Part shown: positions 55,872 through 64,000 of the stretch, piece by piece | Layout of the letters: each line of letters begins with the position of its first letter | Numbering within the stretch: position 1 is the stretch's first letter | Origin: Marinobacter mobilis | GTDB lineage: Bacteria; Pseudomonadota; Gammaproteobacteria; Pseudomonadales; Oleiphilaceae | Reading direction: 5' to 3' | Length of the DNA: 64,000 nt | Assembly (NCBI RefSeq): GCF_900106945.1 | Contig: NZ_FNNE01000007.1 | Location: 186,001 to 250,000 of the forward strand | Translations under genes and position numbers: made by a program | Notes under the pieces: generated by a model | Told to the model about the DNA's origin: nothing | The model's input: the letters and a program-made list of their open reading frames with translations, nothing else | Databases searched by the model: none

Positions 55872-56165
55872 ATGACCACCCCGATCCCTGAACAGATCGA
55901 AACCGAGATCCAGGCCGCAGCGTTTCGCCGCCTGGTTGAGCATCTTCAACAGCATCCGGAAGTCCAGAACATCGACCTGATGAACCTGGCCGGGTTCTGC
56001 CGCAACTGTCTATCCAAATGGTATCTTGCCGAAGCCACGGAGCGTGGTGTTGATCTCACCGATCCGCAAGCCCGCGAACGGATCTACGGCATGCCCTACG
56101 AAGACTGGAAAGCACGCCACCAGAAAGGCCCCAAACAGGAACACAAAGGCAGCCCGTCACAATGA
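55872..56165 (+). CDS. DUF1244 family protein
   Basis: A 97-residue protein of the DUF1244 family, unknown in function. Conserved parts are AFRRLVEHLQQHPEVQNID, LAGFCRNCLSKWY with its paired cysteines, and GMPYEDWKARHQ. The frame opens at 55668, over the terminator region; I choose the ATG at 55872 (MTTPIPEQIE) with GGTGA 5 nt upstream, although the ATG at 55854 is possible. It overlaps the HopJ-family gene by 4 nt (ATGA). Confidence 0.88.
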   Translation: MTTPIPEQIETEIQAAAFRRLVEHLQQHPEVQNIDLMNLAGFCRNCLSKWYLAEATERGVDLTDPQARERIYGMPYEDWKARHQKGPKQEHKGSPSQ

Positions 56166-56551
56166 ATGTTACCGATGCCATCAGAATCCACCTGGCTTCC
56201 ATCGAAGCCGGTCGCAGAGAGTTTGAAGACAGCCTGGAACTGATCGAACGCTACTTCGACTACACCCCCGCAGGCTTCGCCAATGGCCCGCTGCACAACA
56301 GTGCCGAGGAAAACCAGGGCTCATGCAAACTGTTCGCCCTGGGCCGGTTCTGCAACCTGACCGAAGCCCAGACCCTGAGCTGCTTTGGCCGCCATTATCG
56401 TCAGGTACTGGAAGACCCCGCGGGCACCAGCCACGGCAATATTCGCCAGTTCATGGCCACCGGCTGGTCGGGCATTCGTTTCGACAGCGAAGCCCTGCGT
56501 CTGCGCAGTACTCCGGAACAAAACGATCCGCAGGATTCCGAACGCCCATGA
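56162..56551 (+). CDS. HopJ-family protein
   Basis: A 129-residue protein matching the HopJ type III effector family: ERYFDYTPAGFANG, NQGSCKLFALGRFCNLTE, CFGRHYRQVL and GNIRQFMATGWSGIRFD. The family was named from a Pseudomonas syringae gene but is widespread in bacteria without type III secretion, so a housekeeping role is more likely here. ATGA overlaps couple it to DUF1244 upstream and minC downstream (56548-56551). Confidence 0.88.
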   Translation: MNVTDAIRIHLASIEAGRREFEDSLELIERYFDYTPAGFANGPLHNSAEENQGSCKLFALGRFCNLTEAQTLSCFGRHYRQVLEDPAGTSHGNIRQFMATGWSGIRFDSEALRLRSTPEQNDPQDSERP

Positions 56552-57315
56552 GCCAGACCACGTCCGACGTCAGTCAATGCTTCCAGCTCAAAAGCGCCAG
56601 CGTCTCCCTGACCGCACTGGAGCTGTATTTCTTTGAAAACGACACCTTTGAAGCCACCCTGCGCGACAAGATCAGCCAGGCACCGGGCTTCTTCAAGGAC
56701 ATTCCGCTGATTGTAAGCCTCGAGAAATACGAAGGCCCTACCAGCGAGCTCGATTTTTTCAAGCTGATTGGCACCTGTCGCCGGCACAACATCCACGTGG
56801 TGGGTGTTCGCGGCGGTACCGAAGACCAGCGCCGACTGGCCCGAAATGCCGCGCTGGCTCTGTTGCCAGCGGGAAGCCAGCGGGATACGGCACGCAACCA
56901 GGAAGCACCTGCAGCGGATGACGCCGAGCAAGCAGCCGCTCTCCCTGTCGCCCCGGTCGCAGAAAAGTCCAGTGAGGCCAAACCGGCAAAAATCGTAACC
57001 CAGCCAGTACGTTCCGGTCAGCAAGTCTACGCTCCCGAGGGGGACCTGATCATTCTGGCCCCGGTTCAGGCTGGCGCTGAGGTGCTGGCAGCAGGTAACA
57101 TCCACGTTTATGGCCCACTCCGTGGGCGGGCGCTGGCCGGCATCCATGGTGCGGCTGGCGCCAGAGTGTTCTGTCAGTCGCTGGAAGCCGAGCTTGTCTC
57201 CATTGCCGGGCACTATAAGATCTCGGAAGACTTACAAGAGAGCGGATGGAAAGCCGCCGTCCAGATACTGCTCAAAGACGACGTACTGGTGGCTTTGCCA
57301 CTGGATAAAGCCTGA
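56548..57315 (+). CDS. minC: Septum site-determining protein MinC
   Basis: FtsZ-polymerisation inhibitor that places the division site with MinD. The 255-residue protein has the N-terminal FtsZ-interacting domain (CFQLKSASVSLTALELYFF), a variable Ala/Pro/Glu-rich linker (about 110-150) and the C-terminal beta-helix (VRSGQQVYAPEGDLIILAPVQAGAEVLAAGNIHVYGPLRGRALAG, quoted in part: GAEVLAAGNIHVYGPLRGR) that binds MinD. The ATG at 56548 overlaps the hopJ stop by 4 nt; the longer frame upstream is not MinC-like. Confidence 0.95.
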   Translation: MSQTTSDVSQCFQLKSASVSLTALELYFFENDTFEATLRDKISQAPGFFKDIPLIVSLEKYEGPTSELDFFKLIGTCRRHNIHVVGVRGGTEDQRRLARNAALALLPAGSQRDTARNQEAPAADDAEQAAALPVAPVAEKSSEAKPAKIVTQPVRSGQQVYAPEGDLIILAPVQAGAEVLAAGNIHVYGPLRGRALAGIHGAAGARVFCQSLEAELVSIAGHYKISEDLQESGWKAAVQILLKDDVLVALPLDKA

Positions 57316-57433
57316 CACCAGCTACGTAAAACTGAAATAAGCGGCATCGCTGGCCCCTTACCCTTCCGCCCTGAGTGGCGGATCGTCTGGCGATGCACAG
57401 GTTCGTAACACATACGCAAAAGGGATTGCAGCC

Positions 57434-58243
57434 TTGGCTAGAATAATCGTCGTTACCTCAGGAAAAGGTGGCGTGGGCAAAACCACCACCAGCGCCTCCA
57501 TCAGCACCGGGCTGGCCCGTCGTGGTCACAAGACTGTGGTCATAGATTTTGACGTGGGCCTGCGTAACCTCGACCTCATCATGAACTGCGAACGCCGTGT
57601 GGTTTACGACTTCGTTAATGTTATTCAGGGTGAGGCGTCACTTAACCAGGCGCTGATTCGCGACAAGCGGGTCGACACCCTGTACATCCTGCCGGCCTCC
57701 CAGACCCGGGAAAAAGAAGCGCTGACCAAAGAAGGCGTGGAAGCCGTCATCAACGAGCTGTCGGAAACCTTCGACTACATTGTCTGCGACTCCCCCGCGG
57801 GCATCGAGCACGGTGCCCAGATGGCGCTTTACTATGCCGACGAAGCCGTTGTGGTCACCAACCCAGAGGTCTCTTCAGTCCGGGATTCCGACCGCATTCT
57901 GGGCATCCTGCAAAGCAAATCCCGTCGCGCGGAAATGAGCCAGGATCCGGTCAAGGAACACCTGCTGCTCACCCGTTACAACCCGGAGCGGGTAGAACGG
58001 GGCGAAATGCTGTCCGTGAGTGATGTTGAAGAGATTCTGGCGATCCCGCTGCTGGGCGTTATTCCCGAGTCCCAGGTGGTGCTCAACGCCTCCAACCAGG
58101 GTACTCCGGTCATTCTTGAAGAAGAAAGCGATGCCGGTCAGGCCTATGACGACGCCGTCGCCCGCCTGCTGGGTGAAGAGCGGGAACACCGCTTCATGAC
58201 CGCCCAGAAGAAAGGCTTCTTTTCACGGATGTTCAAGGGGTAG
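57434..58243 (+). CDS. minD: Septum site-determining protein MinD
   Basis: Membrane-associated ATPase of the Min system. The 269-residue protein starts with TTG and reads [19 protein letters not shown], with the deviant Walker A GKGGVGKT at 10-17. Further motifs are [13 protein letters not shown] and [16 protein letters not shown]. The C-terminal amphipathic helix ends FFSRMFKG and anchors ATP-bound MinD to the membrane. An AGGGA lies 8 nt before the TTG. minE follows 5 nt later. Confidence 0.97.
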   Translation: MARIIVVTSGKGGVGKTTTSASISTGLARRGHKTVVIDFDVGLRNLDLIMNCERRVVYDFVNVIQGEASLNQALIRDKRVDTLYILPASQTREKEALTKEGVEAVINELSETFDYIVCDSPAGIEHGAQMALYYADEAVVVTNPEVSSVRDSDRILGILQSKSRRAEMSQDPVKEHLLLTRYNPERVERGEMLSVSDVEEILAIPLLGVIPESQVVLNASNQGTPVILEEESDAGQAYDDAVARLLGEEREHRFMTAQKKGFFSRMFKG

Positions 58244-58248
58244 CACGG

Positions 58249-58500
58249 ATGAGTTTCCTGGATTACTTCAAAAGCAAGAAAACCAACACTGCCAGCATCG
58301 CCAAGGAGCGACTGCAGATCATTGTGGCCCACGAGCGTGGCCATCGGGAACAGCCGGATTACCTGCCTCAACTCCAGCAGGAGCTGCTTGCAGTGATCCG
58401 CAAGTACGTGCAGATCGACGACGACATGGTTCAGGTGGAGGTCGACCGAAACGACAGTTGTTCGATCCTGGAACTGAACGTCACCTTGCCCGAACACTGA
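58249..58500 (+). CDS. minE: Cell division topological factor MinE
   Basis: MinE stimulates MinD ATPase and drives pole-to-pole oscillation. The 83-residue protein has the membrane-targeting, anti-MinCD N-terminus ([31 protein letters not shown], quoted in part: [16 protein letters not shown]) and a C-terminal topological domain ending [10 protein letters not shown]. Length is normal. Last gene of DUF1244-hopJ-minCDE. Confidence 0.97.
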   Translation: MSFLDYFKSKKTNTASIAKERLQIIVAHERGHREQPDYLPQLQQELLAVIRKYVQIDDDMVQVEVDRNDSCSILELNVTLPEH

Positions 58501-58515
58501 GACTCTGATCTCTTT

Positions 58516-58553
58516 AAAAAGCAGGCCTTCCTCCGGGAACGCCTGCTTTTTTT
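58516..58553. terminator. Terminator after minE
   Basis: AAAAAGCAGGC (58516-58526) pairs with GCCTGCTTTTT (58541-58551) around a 14-nt loop; T-runs on both sides allow bidirectional use. It lies between minE and the convergent DUF2804 gene. Confidence 0.88.
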
Positions 58554-58569
58554 AGGCCGGCCGGCCCCG

Positions 58570-59592
58570 TCACCAGCGGGCGTAGTGGTCTTCCATCAGT
58601 CCCCTGAGACCGGCAATCCTGACCACCTGACCGTCCGGATCCCGTACCTCGCCCTCAAAGGTTCCCGCATACTGGCGGAAGTTCGACGCCATCAGCACCA
58701 CGTCCATACGCTCTTTGCGAACACCGGAAGGAACGAAGCGCAGGTCGACGAGGCCATCGGTGGTGGTAACCCGCCACGGTGAGGATGGATCGTAACGATC
58801 GAACTCGAAGCACGCCATTTCCAGCTTGATGCAGCGACCATCCAGCCACAGGGCATTCTCGGTTACCCCGGTTTCATTGACACCAGCGGCCAGGTTCAAC
58901 CCGACCGATCGGCCATCAGCACTCTTGCCCGCCAGGCTGGCCCAGTTCCAGGCGGTTTCCCGACGCATGTAACCACAACTCCAGTCGATGGCCCCGCGCC
59001 AGTCGTCACCGCAGTGATAGTCGCGCCCGTCCCAGGTGACCGATCCGGTGACCGGCAATCCCGCCGACTTGCGGGTAAATACCCAGCCGTTGTAGCCCGC
59101 CTGGCTGGTCATCCGCAAGGGATCCGTGTCGCCCTGAAAATCGAGGTTCACCGTTACCCGATCGCCATCCGCCACCGTTACCCGGCGGCTATGACCTTCG
59201 GCTTCAATGGCGATTCGGGTTGAGCCTCGGGCAAAGACCGACGTGCCGGTTTCCGGTTGTGGAGCGATTTCCGTACGCCAGGCCAAAGGCTGCATCAAGC
59301 TCCTCTCCAGCATGTCACCGGAACGAAAATCGTAGAGGTAGAAGAAAGCGCTGCTCACCAGTTTCAGATCAACAATCGCCAGACCGAACAGCCAGTCAGG
59401 CCCCATGGCGCTGATAAACTGGAACTGGTTGAAGCGCCAGCGCCGGGCCAGCGCGGAGCGGGGCCGGTCCATGACCGAGCGCAGGTCATAATCCAGATAG
59501 TTGATCTCGTCCACCGGGGCTGTCAGTACGCCGGTTTTTACCCGACCGTTGCTGTCTACCAACTTGCTGTTTGTCACTCCAGACACACTCAT
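58570..59592 (-). CDS. DUF2804 family protein
   Basis: A 340-residue protein of the DUF2804 family with no known biochemical role. It has no signal peptide and is predicted to be largely beta-strand. Conserved-looking parts are RRWRFNQFQFISAMGPDWLFGLA, the central GGD-type DYHCGDDWRGAIDWSCGYMRRETAWNWAS and the C-terminal GQVVRIAGLRGLMEDHYARW. Lipocalin/CrtC-like folds have been suggested for similar proteins. It is convergent with minE and divergent from the START gene. Confidence 0.82.
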   Translation of the reverse strand: MSVSGVTNSKLVDSNGRVKTGVLTAPVDEINYLDYDLRSVMDRPRSALARRWRFNQFQFISAMGPDWLFGLAIVDLKLVSSAFFYLYDFRSGDMLERSLMQPLAWRTEIAPQPETGTSVFARGSTRIAIEAEGHSRRVTVADGDRVTVNLDFQGDTDPLRMTSQAGYNGWVFTRKSAGLPVTGSVTWDGRDYHCGDDWRGAIDWSCGYMRRETAWNWASLAGKSADGRSVGLNLAAGVNETGVTENALWLDGRCIKLEMACFEFDRYDPSSPWRVTTTDGLVDLRFVPSGVRKERMDVVLMASNFRQYAGTFEGEVRDPDGQVVRIAGLRGLMEDHYARW

Positions 59593-59703
59593 TAAGGGCC
59601 ATTTCCTTTATCTGTTCGACCAGTTCACAATCCTAAAACGGCACAACAAGTTCCGTCAGGAAGACATGCTAGACTCCGAAAAAATTCCAAGGAAGTCTAC
59701 CCC

Positions 59704-60447
59704 ATGGCACTCATCAGCGCTCCGAAGTTCGTGAGCTGGATCAGTGGCGTCGCTGCCCTGACCGTTTGCGCCACCCTCCAGGCAGGAAGCCTCCCGAACG
59801 AAAATGCCGCTGAATGGTCGCTCAGCAAGACCGCCGGCGACATTCGCATCTACACCATTGAACAACCGGGTTCCAGCTTCAAAGCGTTCAAGGCCGTGGC
59901 GTTAATGGACGTCCCCATCGAAAATCTGATGGCCGTCATGATCGACCCCACGTCCTGCGTCGCCTGGGTCCATGGCTGCACCGAGTCCTATGGGTTCGGG
60001 GAAGGCACCTTCGGCGACCGTTACGCCTACTCCGTCAACGACATGCCCTGGCCGGTAACTGACCGGGATTATGTGCTCCATATCCAGACCGAAGGCAACC
60101 GCGCGTCCGGCGAGGTGGTGATGCACCTGAACGCAGTCCCGGAACACCGCGAAGAGTTTGATCGCTACGTGCGGGTAGATCGCTCCGATACCGTTTACCG
60201 GTTCATTCCGGAAGGCCGGCAGACACGGATGATCTGGTTGCAGCACACCGACCCCAACGGCGCCCTGCCGGGCTGGCTGGTCAACTCCCTGCTGGTCGAC
60301 ATTCCGGTCAAATCCCTCGAAAGCCTGGAACAGGTTGCCCAACGGCCCCAGTACCAGAACCATGACCTGATCTACGACCCGCAAGGTCAGCTTACAGGTG
60401 TACGCTTATTGCAATCAGGGGATGACGGCGGAGACAGTAACCGCTAA
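59704..60447 (+). CDS. START-domain secreted lipid-binding protein
   Basis: A 247-residue protein with a signal peptide (hydrophobic core about 10-25, cleavage near LQA-GS) and a START-like domain (about 40-225), seen in WSLSKTAGDIRIYTIEQPGSSFKAFKAV, NDMPWPVTDRDYVLHIQ and TRMIWLQHTDPNGALPGWLVNSLL. START domains hold lipids or other hydrophobic ligands. Ligand unknown; periplasmic location is inferred from the signal peptide. GGAAG precedes the ATG. A CBS gene and phoH-like gene follow. Confidence 0.87.
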   Translation: MALISAPKFVSWISGVAALTVCATLQAGSLPNENAAEWSLSKTAGDIRIYTIEQPGSSFKAFKAVALMDVPIENLMAVMIDPTSCVAWVHGCTESYGFGEGTFGDRYAYSVNDMPWPVTDRDYVLHIQTEGNRASGEVVMHLNAVPEHREEFDRYVRVDRSDTVYRFIPEGRQTRMIWLQHTDPNGALPGWLVNSLLVDIPVKSLESLEQVAQRPQYQNHDLIYDPQGQLTGVRLLQSGDDGGDSNR

Positions 60448-60485
60448 GCTTCAGGAAAAGGAACTTACTGAGCAGGAATACGTAA

Positions 60486-60977
60486 ATGACTGTTCTCGCC
60501 CGCGAGATCATGACCCCCAGTATCAAGGCTGTTCCCCAATCGTGGACTATGGAACGCCTCGCCCGCTTCCTCACCGATAATGAGATTACCGGCAGCCCGG
60601 TCACCGATGAAAGCGGCGAGATCGTGGGGATTGCAACCCTCAAAGACATCACCGAGTTTCGCTGGAACGCCACCCGAAATGAAATGGACAACCGCCTGAC
60701 GGCCGAAGAAGAACAGGAGGCACGTCGACTGCGCATGGCCATTTTTGAGGAAATGGGCAAGGTACCAGTGGAAGTCCGTGACATCATGACGCCCATCGTT
60801 CTGTCCGTGGATGAGCGGACCCCGGTCAAGGAGATTGCCGACATCATGATGCGGGAACACCTTCACCGCATCTTTGTCACCAATGATGACAAGATCACCG
60901 GAATCATCACCACCTATGACATGCTGAAACTCATTTCGGATACGGCACTGACTGAACGCTGCGCCACCACCCGCTGA
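60486..60977 (+). CDS. CBS-domain pair protein
   Basis: A 163-residue protein made of two CBS domains, the first around residues 8-60 (REIMTPSIKAVPQSWTMERLARFL, GSPVTDESGEIVGIATLKDI) and the second around 95-155 (VRDIMTPIVLSVDERTPVKEIA, HRIFVTNDDKITGIITTYDML). CBS pairs bind adenylate-type nucleotides and usually regulate a partner. None is fused here. AGGA precedes the ATG. It lies between the START gene and the PhoH-like gene on the same strand. Confidence 0.88.
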   Translation: MTVLAREIMTPSIKAVPQSWTMERLARFLTDNEITGSPVTDESGEIVGIATLKDITEFRWNATRNEMDNRLTAEEEQEARRLRMAIFEEMGKVPVEVRDIMTPIVLSVDERTPVKEIADIMMREHLHRIFVTNDDKITGIITTYDMLKLISDTALTERCATTR

Positions 60978-61038
60978 GTGGCACAGCCGTGAGATGAAGA
61001 CCCGGACCACAGCCGCCTGCCAGAGAGGTAACGAGCCT

Positions 61039-62424
61039 ATGCCCAGAGAACCGCACGCTCGCCAGAAGATGTATGTCCTCGACACCAATGTCCTGATCCA
61101 CGATCCCAACGCCCTCCTGAATTTTGAAGAACACGACGTCATTATCCCAATGACAGTACTGGAAGAGCTGGACAGCCTGAAGTCCGGCAAGCAGGCTGTC
61201 GCGGCCGATTGTCGCCAGGCCATCCGCAACATCGACAAGTTGCTGGGCGATGCCTCACCCAAAGACATAGAACGCGGCGTTCCTATTGTCCGGGCCCTTA
61301 AGGCCGATCCCCTGGGCACCCTGTCGATTCTGATGAGCACGGAGCACAGCAGCACTCACTCCCTCCCAGACAACCTCAACGACAACAAGATCATCAACAC
61401 CCTGGCAGCGCTGCAGGAACGGTACCCGTCCCGGGACATCATCCTGGTCAGCAAAGACATCAACATGCGCCTCAAGGCCCGGGGGTTTGGCGTTGAGGCC
61501 CAGGATTACCACAACGACCAGTTGCTCGACGACATTGACCTGCTGCCCCAGGGCTACCGGGAGTTTGCCAACTCGTTCTGGGACACCATAGAAAAGGTCG
61601 AGACCATCCAGAGGGAAGGTGTGACCGAGCACATCCTCAAACGCGATGGCGAACTCGCCAAGATGAACATCAATGAGTTTGTTGTGGACGAACAAGGCTT
61701 TGTCGGCAAGATCATTGACATCAGCGACGACAAGATTGTTCTGGAAGATCTCCATCAGGACGATCTGATGAACGAGGAAGTCTGGGGACTGGTGCCGCGG
61801 GATGTCTACCAGGCCATGGCCCTGAACCTGCTGTTGGATCCGGACATTCACCTGGTGAACCTCACTGGCTCCGCGGGCTCAGGTAAAACCATCTTAGCCC
61901 TGGCCGCCTGCATCGAAATGACCGTTGCCAGCAAGCAATACAAACGCATCATCGCCACCCGCAGCACCCAGGGACTGGACGAAGACATCGGCTTCCTGCC
62001 CGGCACCGAGGCCGAGAAGATGGAGCCCTGGCTCGGCGCCATCGTCGACAACCTGGAGGCCCTGCACGAGGACGATGAGAACATGACGGCCAGTGTGGAC
62101 TACATCCTCAGCAAGGTTCCCCTACACTTCAAGTCCATGAACTACATCCGGGGCCGTAGCTTCCAGCACAGCCTGATCATTATCGATGAGTCCCAGAACC
62201 TGACCCCACACCAGATCAAGACCATCGTCACCCGTGCCGGTAACGGCTCCAAGGTGATCTGCCTGGGCAATCTCGCCCAGATTGATACGCCTTACCTGAG
62301 CGCCCTCAGCTCGGGACTGACCTACATGACCGAGCGATTCAAGGGCTTCCGCCATGGTGGTCACATCCACTTGCAGGGAGTGCCCCGCTCGCTACTGGCC
62401 GAGTATGCAGAGGCCAACCTGTAG
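61039..62424 (+). CDS. PhoH-family protein (PIN-PhoH, YlaK-like)
   Basis: A protein of about 461 residues with an N-terminal PIN ribonuclease domain (KMYVLDTNVLIHDPNALLNF, with acidic residues typical of the PIN site) and a C-terminal PhoH ATPase domain: Walker A LTGSAGSGKTILALAA and Walker B-type LIIIDESQNLTPHQ. This is the PIN-PhoH fusion (PhoH2-like), linked to RNA unwinding and cleavage. The frame begins at 60994; I prefer the ATG at 61039 with GAGAGG upstream. The name PhoH alone does not prove phosphate control; no Pho-like box was seen upstream. Confidence 0.92.
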   Translation: MPREPHARQKMYVLDTNVLIHDPNALLNFEEHDVIIPMTVLEELDSLKSGKQAVAADCRQAIRNIDKLLGDASPKDIERGVPIVRALKADPLGTLSILMSTEHSSTHSLPDNLNDNKIINTLAALQERYPSRDIILVSKDINMRLKARGFGVEAQDYHNDQLLDDIDLLPQGYREFANSFWDTIEKVETIQREGVTEHILKRDGELAKMNINEFVVDEQGFVGKIIDISDDKIVLEDLHQDDLMNEEVWGLVPRDVYQAMALNLLLDPDIHLVNLTGSAGSGKTILALAACIEMTVASKQYKRIIATRSTQGLDEDIGFLPGTEAEKMEPWLGAIVDNLEALHEDDENMTASVDYILSKVPLHFKSMNYIRGRSFQHSLIIIDESQNLTPHQIKTIVTRAGNGSKVICLGNLAQIDTPYLSALSSGLTYMTERFKGFRHGGHIHLQGVPRSLLAEYAEANL

Positions 62425-62451
62425 CTGACCGGATCAGGTAGCACTCGCGTT

Positions 62452-62487
62452 CGACAAAAAAGGCAGCCTCGGCTGCCTTTTTTGTCG
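62452..62487. terminator. Bidirectional terminator between phoH-like and acyl-CoA synthetase genes
   Basis: CGACAAAAAAGGCAGCC (62452-62468) and GGCTGCCTTTTTTGTCG (62471-62487) are perfect complements around a 2-nt centre; the GGCAGCC/GGCTGCC core with A- and T-runs serves transcripts from both sides. Confidence 0.88.
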
Positions 62488-62500
62488 CCCCGACGTTGCG

Positions 62501-64000
62501 TCAGGCCGTTTCCGACGAGGCTTCCTCTTCCGCCTGCTTACGCAGCAGGAATCGCTGGATCTTGCCACTTGAGGTCTTCGGCAACTCGTCGACAAACTCA
62601 ATTTCCCGCGGGAACGAATGGGTCGAAAGACGCTGGCGAACATGCTGCTGCAGTTTTTCCACCAGGTGCTCGTCGCCATCAAACTCCGGACGGGTGACCA
62701 CATAGGCCTTAACGATTGCTCCGCGTTTCGCGTCCGGTTTACCGACGACGGCACTTTCGATGACAGCGTCATGCTCCAGCAGTGAACTCTCCACTTCCGC
62801 GGGGCCGATCCGGTAACCCGCCGAGGCAATGATGTCGTCATCACGACCGGTATAGGAATGGGCGCCTTCACCGTTGTTGATCACGATATCCCCGGTCAGG
62901 TAATACCTGCCATGGAACGGGTTCTTTTCACCCCAGGTGTACCCCTGAAAGAAGTACAGCGGTGAGTTCTCGATATCGATGGCCAGTTCGCCGGTCTCCC
63001 CGACGCCGACCTCATTAAACCCGGCATCCAGTGCCACCAGGCGATAGCCGGGAAGCTGGTAACCCATGCTCGCGTCCCGGTGAGGATGGCTCAGTTCGTG
63101 GAAATTGGCCGAGGTCATGCCGGTTTCGGTCTGGCCATAGTGATCGCAGACCACACAATCAAAGCGCCGTTTGATCCAGCTGATAACTTCCGGGTTGAGG
63201 GGTTCACCCGCACTGCTGGCCACCCGCAATCCAATCTCCGGATACTCTGACACCAGATGGTCGTTGGCCATCAGTAAACGATAGGCCGTCGGCGCTGCCG
63301 CCAGGTTGGTAATACGGTATTTGCGCAGAAACTCCAGCGTGTTGTCGGCGGTAAAGCCGGCTTCATTGAAGTGGGTGGTGCAGCCCAGCAACAGAGGCCC
63401 TACAACCGCATAGTAAAGACCGTAGGCCCATCCCGGATCAGCCACGTTCCAGAAGTTATCATTCTCTCGCAGGCCAACGGCATAACGCATGTACATCCAG
63501 AACGCCGGCAGGGCTCTGGCGGGTACCGCGACACCTTTCGACTTACCGGTGGTGCCGGAAGTGAACATCTGAAGGAACGGCTCTTCGGCGCCGATCAGTA
63601 CCGGCTCAAATTCGTCGGACTGCTGATCCAGGGCCGACCAGAACAGATGATCCGCCTCGCCGGCCAGGGGCTGGTCTGCCTCGGCAACCAGCAGGGTTTC
63701 GGGGAGGTTGGCAACATCCCCGAGCTTGGACCATTGCTCCGGATTGGTGACGATCAGGCGGGTACCGGCCTTGCCCAGACGGTATTCGATCGCTCCCGAA
63801 CCAAACGCGGTGAACAGCGGCTGGTACACGGCGCCGATTCGGAGGGCGCCCAACACGCAAATCAGCAACTCCGGGGTGCGGGTCAACAGACAGGCCACCC
63901 GATCGCCCTTGCCAATACCGCGGGACTGGAGAAAACCGGCAAACTGGGCAGAACGCCGCTTCAGCTCGGCGAAGGTTAGCTCGCCGCTACTGCCATCCAC
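62501..64000 (-). CDS. AMP-binding acyl-CoA synthetase (5' end cut by window edge)
   Basis: Adenylate-forming enzyme that activates a carboxylic acid to an acyl-CoA. The visible 499 residues include the P-loop-like MFTSGTTGKSKGVAVP, the YGQTETG motif, the LTGDIVINNGEGAHSYTGRDDD hinge (with YYLTGDI before it) and the catalytic Lys in TSSGKIQRFLLRK. The N-terminal 40-50 residues lie outside the window. The layout resembles medium-chain acyl-CoA or acetoacetyl-type synthetases more than acetyl-CoA synthetase Acs. Substrate is not predictable from sequence alone. Confidence 0.9.
   Translation of the reverse strand: MDGSSGELTFAELKRRSAQFAGFLQSRGIGKGDRVACLLTRTPELLICVLGALRIGAVYQPLFTAFGSGAIEYRLGKAGTRLIVTNPEQWSKLGDVANLPETLLVAEADQPLAGEADHLFWSALDQQSDEFEPVLIGAEEPFLQMFTSGTTGKSKGVAVPARALPAFWMYMRYAVGLRENDNFWNVADPGWAYGLYYAVVGPLLLGCTTHFNEAGFTADNTLEFLRKYRITNLAAAPTAYRLLMANDHLVSEYPEIGLRVASSAGEPLNPEVISWIKRRFDCVVCDHYGQTETGMTSANFHELSHPHRDASMGYQLPGYRLVALDAGFNEVGVGETGELAIDIENSPLYFFQGYTWGEKNPFHGRYYLTGDIVINNGEGAHSYTGRDDDIIASAGYRIGPAEVESSLLEHDAVIESAVVGKPDAKRGAIVKAYVVTRPEFDGDEHLVEKLQQHVRQRLSTHSFPREIEFVDELPKTSSGKIQRFLLRKQAEEEASSETA

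Noticed and set aside
56162..56551. Type III secretion effector (HopJ)
   Set aside because: No type III secretion gene is present; the family is widespread in bacteria without such systems and this gene is embedded in the min operon.
61039..62424. Pho regulon membership of the phoH-like gene
   Set aside because: No 11-bp repeated Pho-like half-sites were found upstream; the gene name alone is not evidence.
1..64000. CRISPR arrays, tRNA, rRNA or insertion sequences
   Set aside because: I saw no regular repeat-spacer pattern, cloverleaf or transposase; short RNAs cannot be excluded without a covariance-model search.

Overview
The window is a dense, housekeeping-rich stretch of a gammaproteobacterial chromosome. 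Gene order (lepA-lepB-DUF4845-rnc-era-recO; algU-mucA-mucB-mucC-mucD divergent from nadB; rpsP-rimM-trmD-rplS; minCDE preceded by DUF1244 and HopJ-family genes), moderately high G+C and the presence of an ornithine-lipid operon and a PEP-CTERM protein fit a marine bacterium close to Marinobacter. That placement is inferred from gene content and not from a phylogenetic marker. I see no rRNA, tRNA, CRISPR array, prophage or insertion sequence.

Layout. Bases 1-5255 (minus strand) hold the lepA/lepB/rnc/era/recO group, with recO cut by the window edge. A CHASE-PAS-GGDEF-EAL protein follows, then the envelope-stress operon algU-mucABCD (8265-12580, minus). Bases 12704-17034 (plus) hold nadB, sdhE, ygfX, ygfZ and an HDOD gene. 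Bases 17053-30685 (minus) hold ung, lysS, prfB (with its programmed +1 frameshift), recJ, thrC, hom, dsbC, xerD, rplS, trmD, rimM, rpsP and ffh. Bases 30850-36977 (plus) encode membrane proteins (CcsA/YpjD-like, CNNM/CorC-like, Yip1-like), a DUF1631 protein and a TonB-like protein. Then come grxD, argF, an orphan FbpC-type ATPase and the glycerol genes glpK, glpR and glpD with recognisable GlpR operators.

Bases 44056-53542 are the most interesting part. They hold an RstAB-like two-component system, an olsB-olsA ornithine-lipid operon, an FKBP isomerase, a long acetyl-CoA hydrolase-family protein, a small secreted protein, and a two-gene operon of a GT4 glycosyltransferase overlapping a PAP2 phosphatase. 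The olsBA and glycosyltransferase-PAP2 operons are each preceded by a ladder of PhoB-like half-sites repeating every 11 bp, and both ladders run into a similar -10 region. I propose that both operons are phosphate-starvation lipid-remodelling units: one makes ornithine lipids, the other makes diacylglycerol (PAP2) and glycosylates it. The use of a PAP2 enzyme in place of the PlcP-type phospholipase described for other marine bacteria is the hypothesis most worth testing.

The right end (53543-64000) holds dinB, a PEP-CTERM protein, DUF1244-hopJ-minC-minD-minE, a DUF2804 gene, a START-CBS-PhoH group and an AMP-binding acyl-CoA synthetase cut by the window edge.
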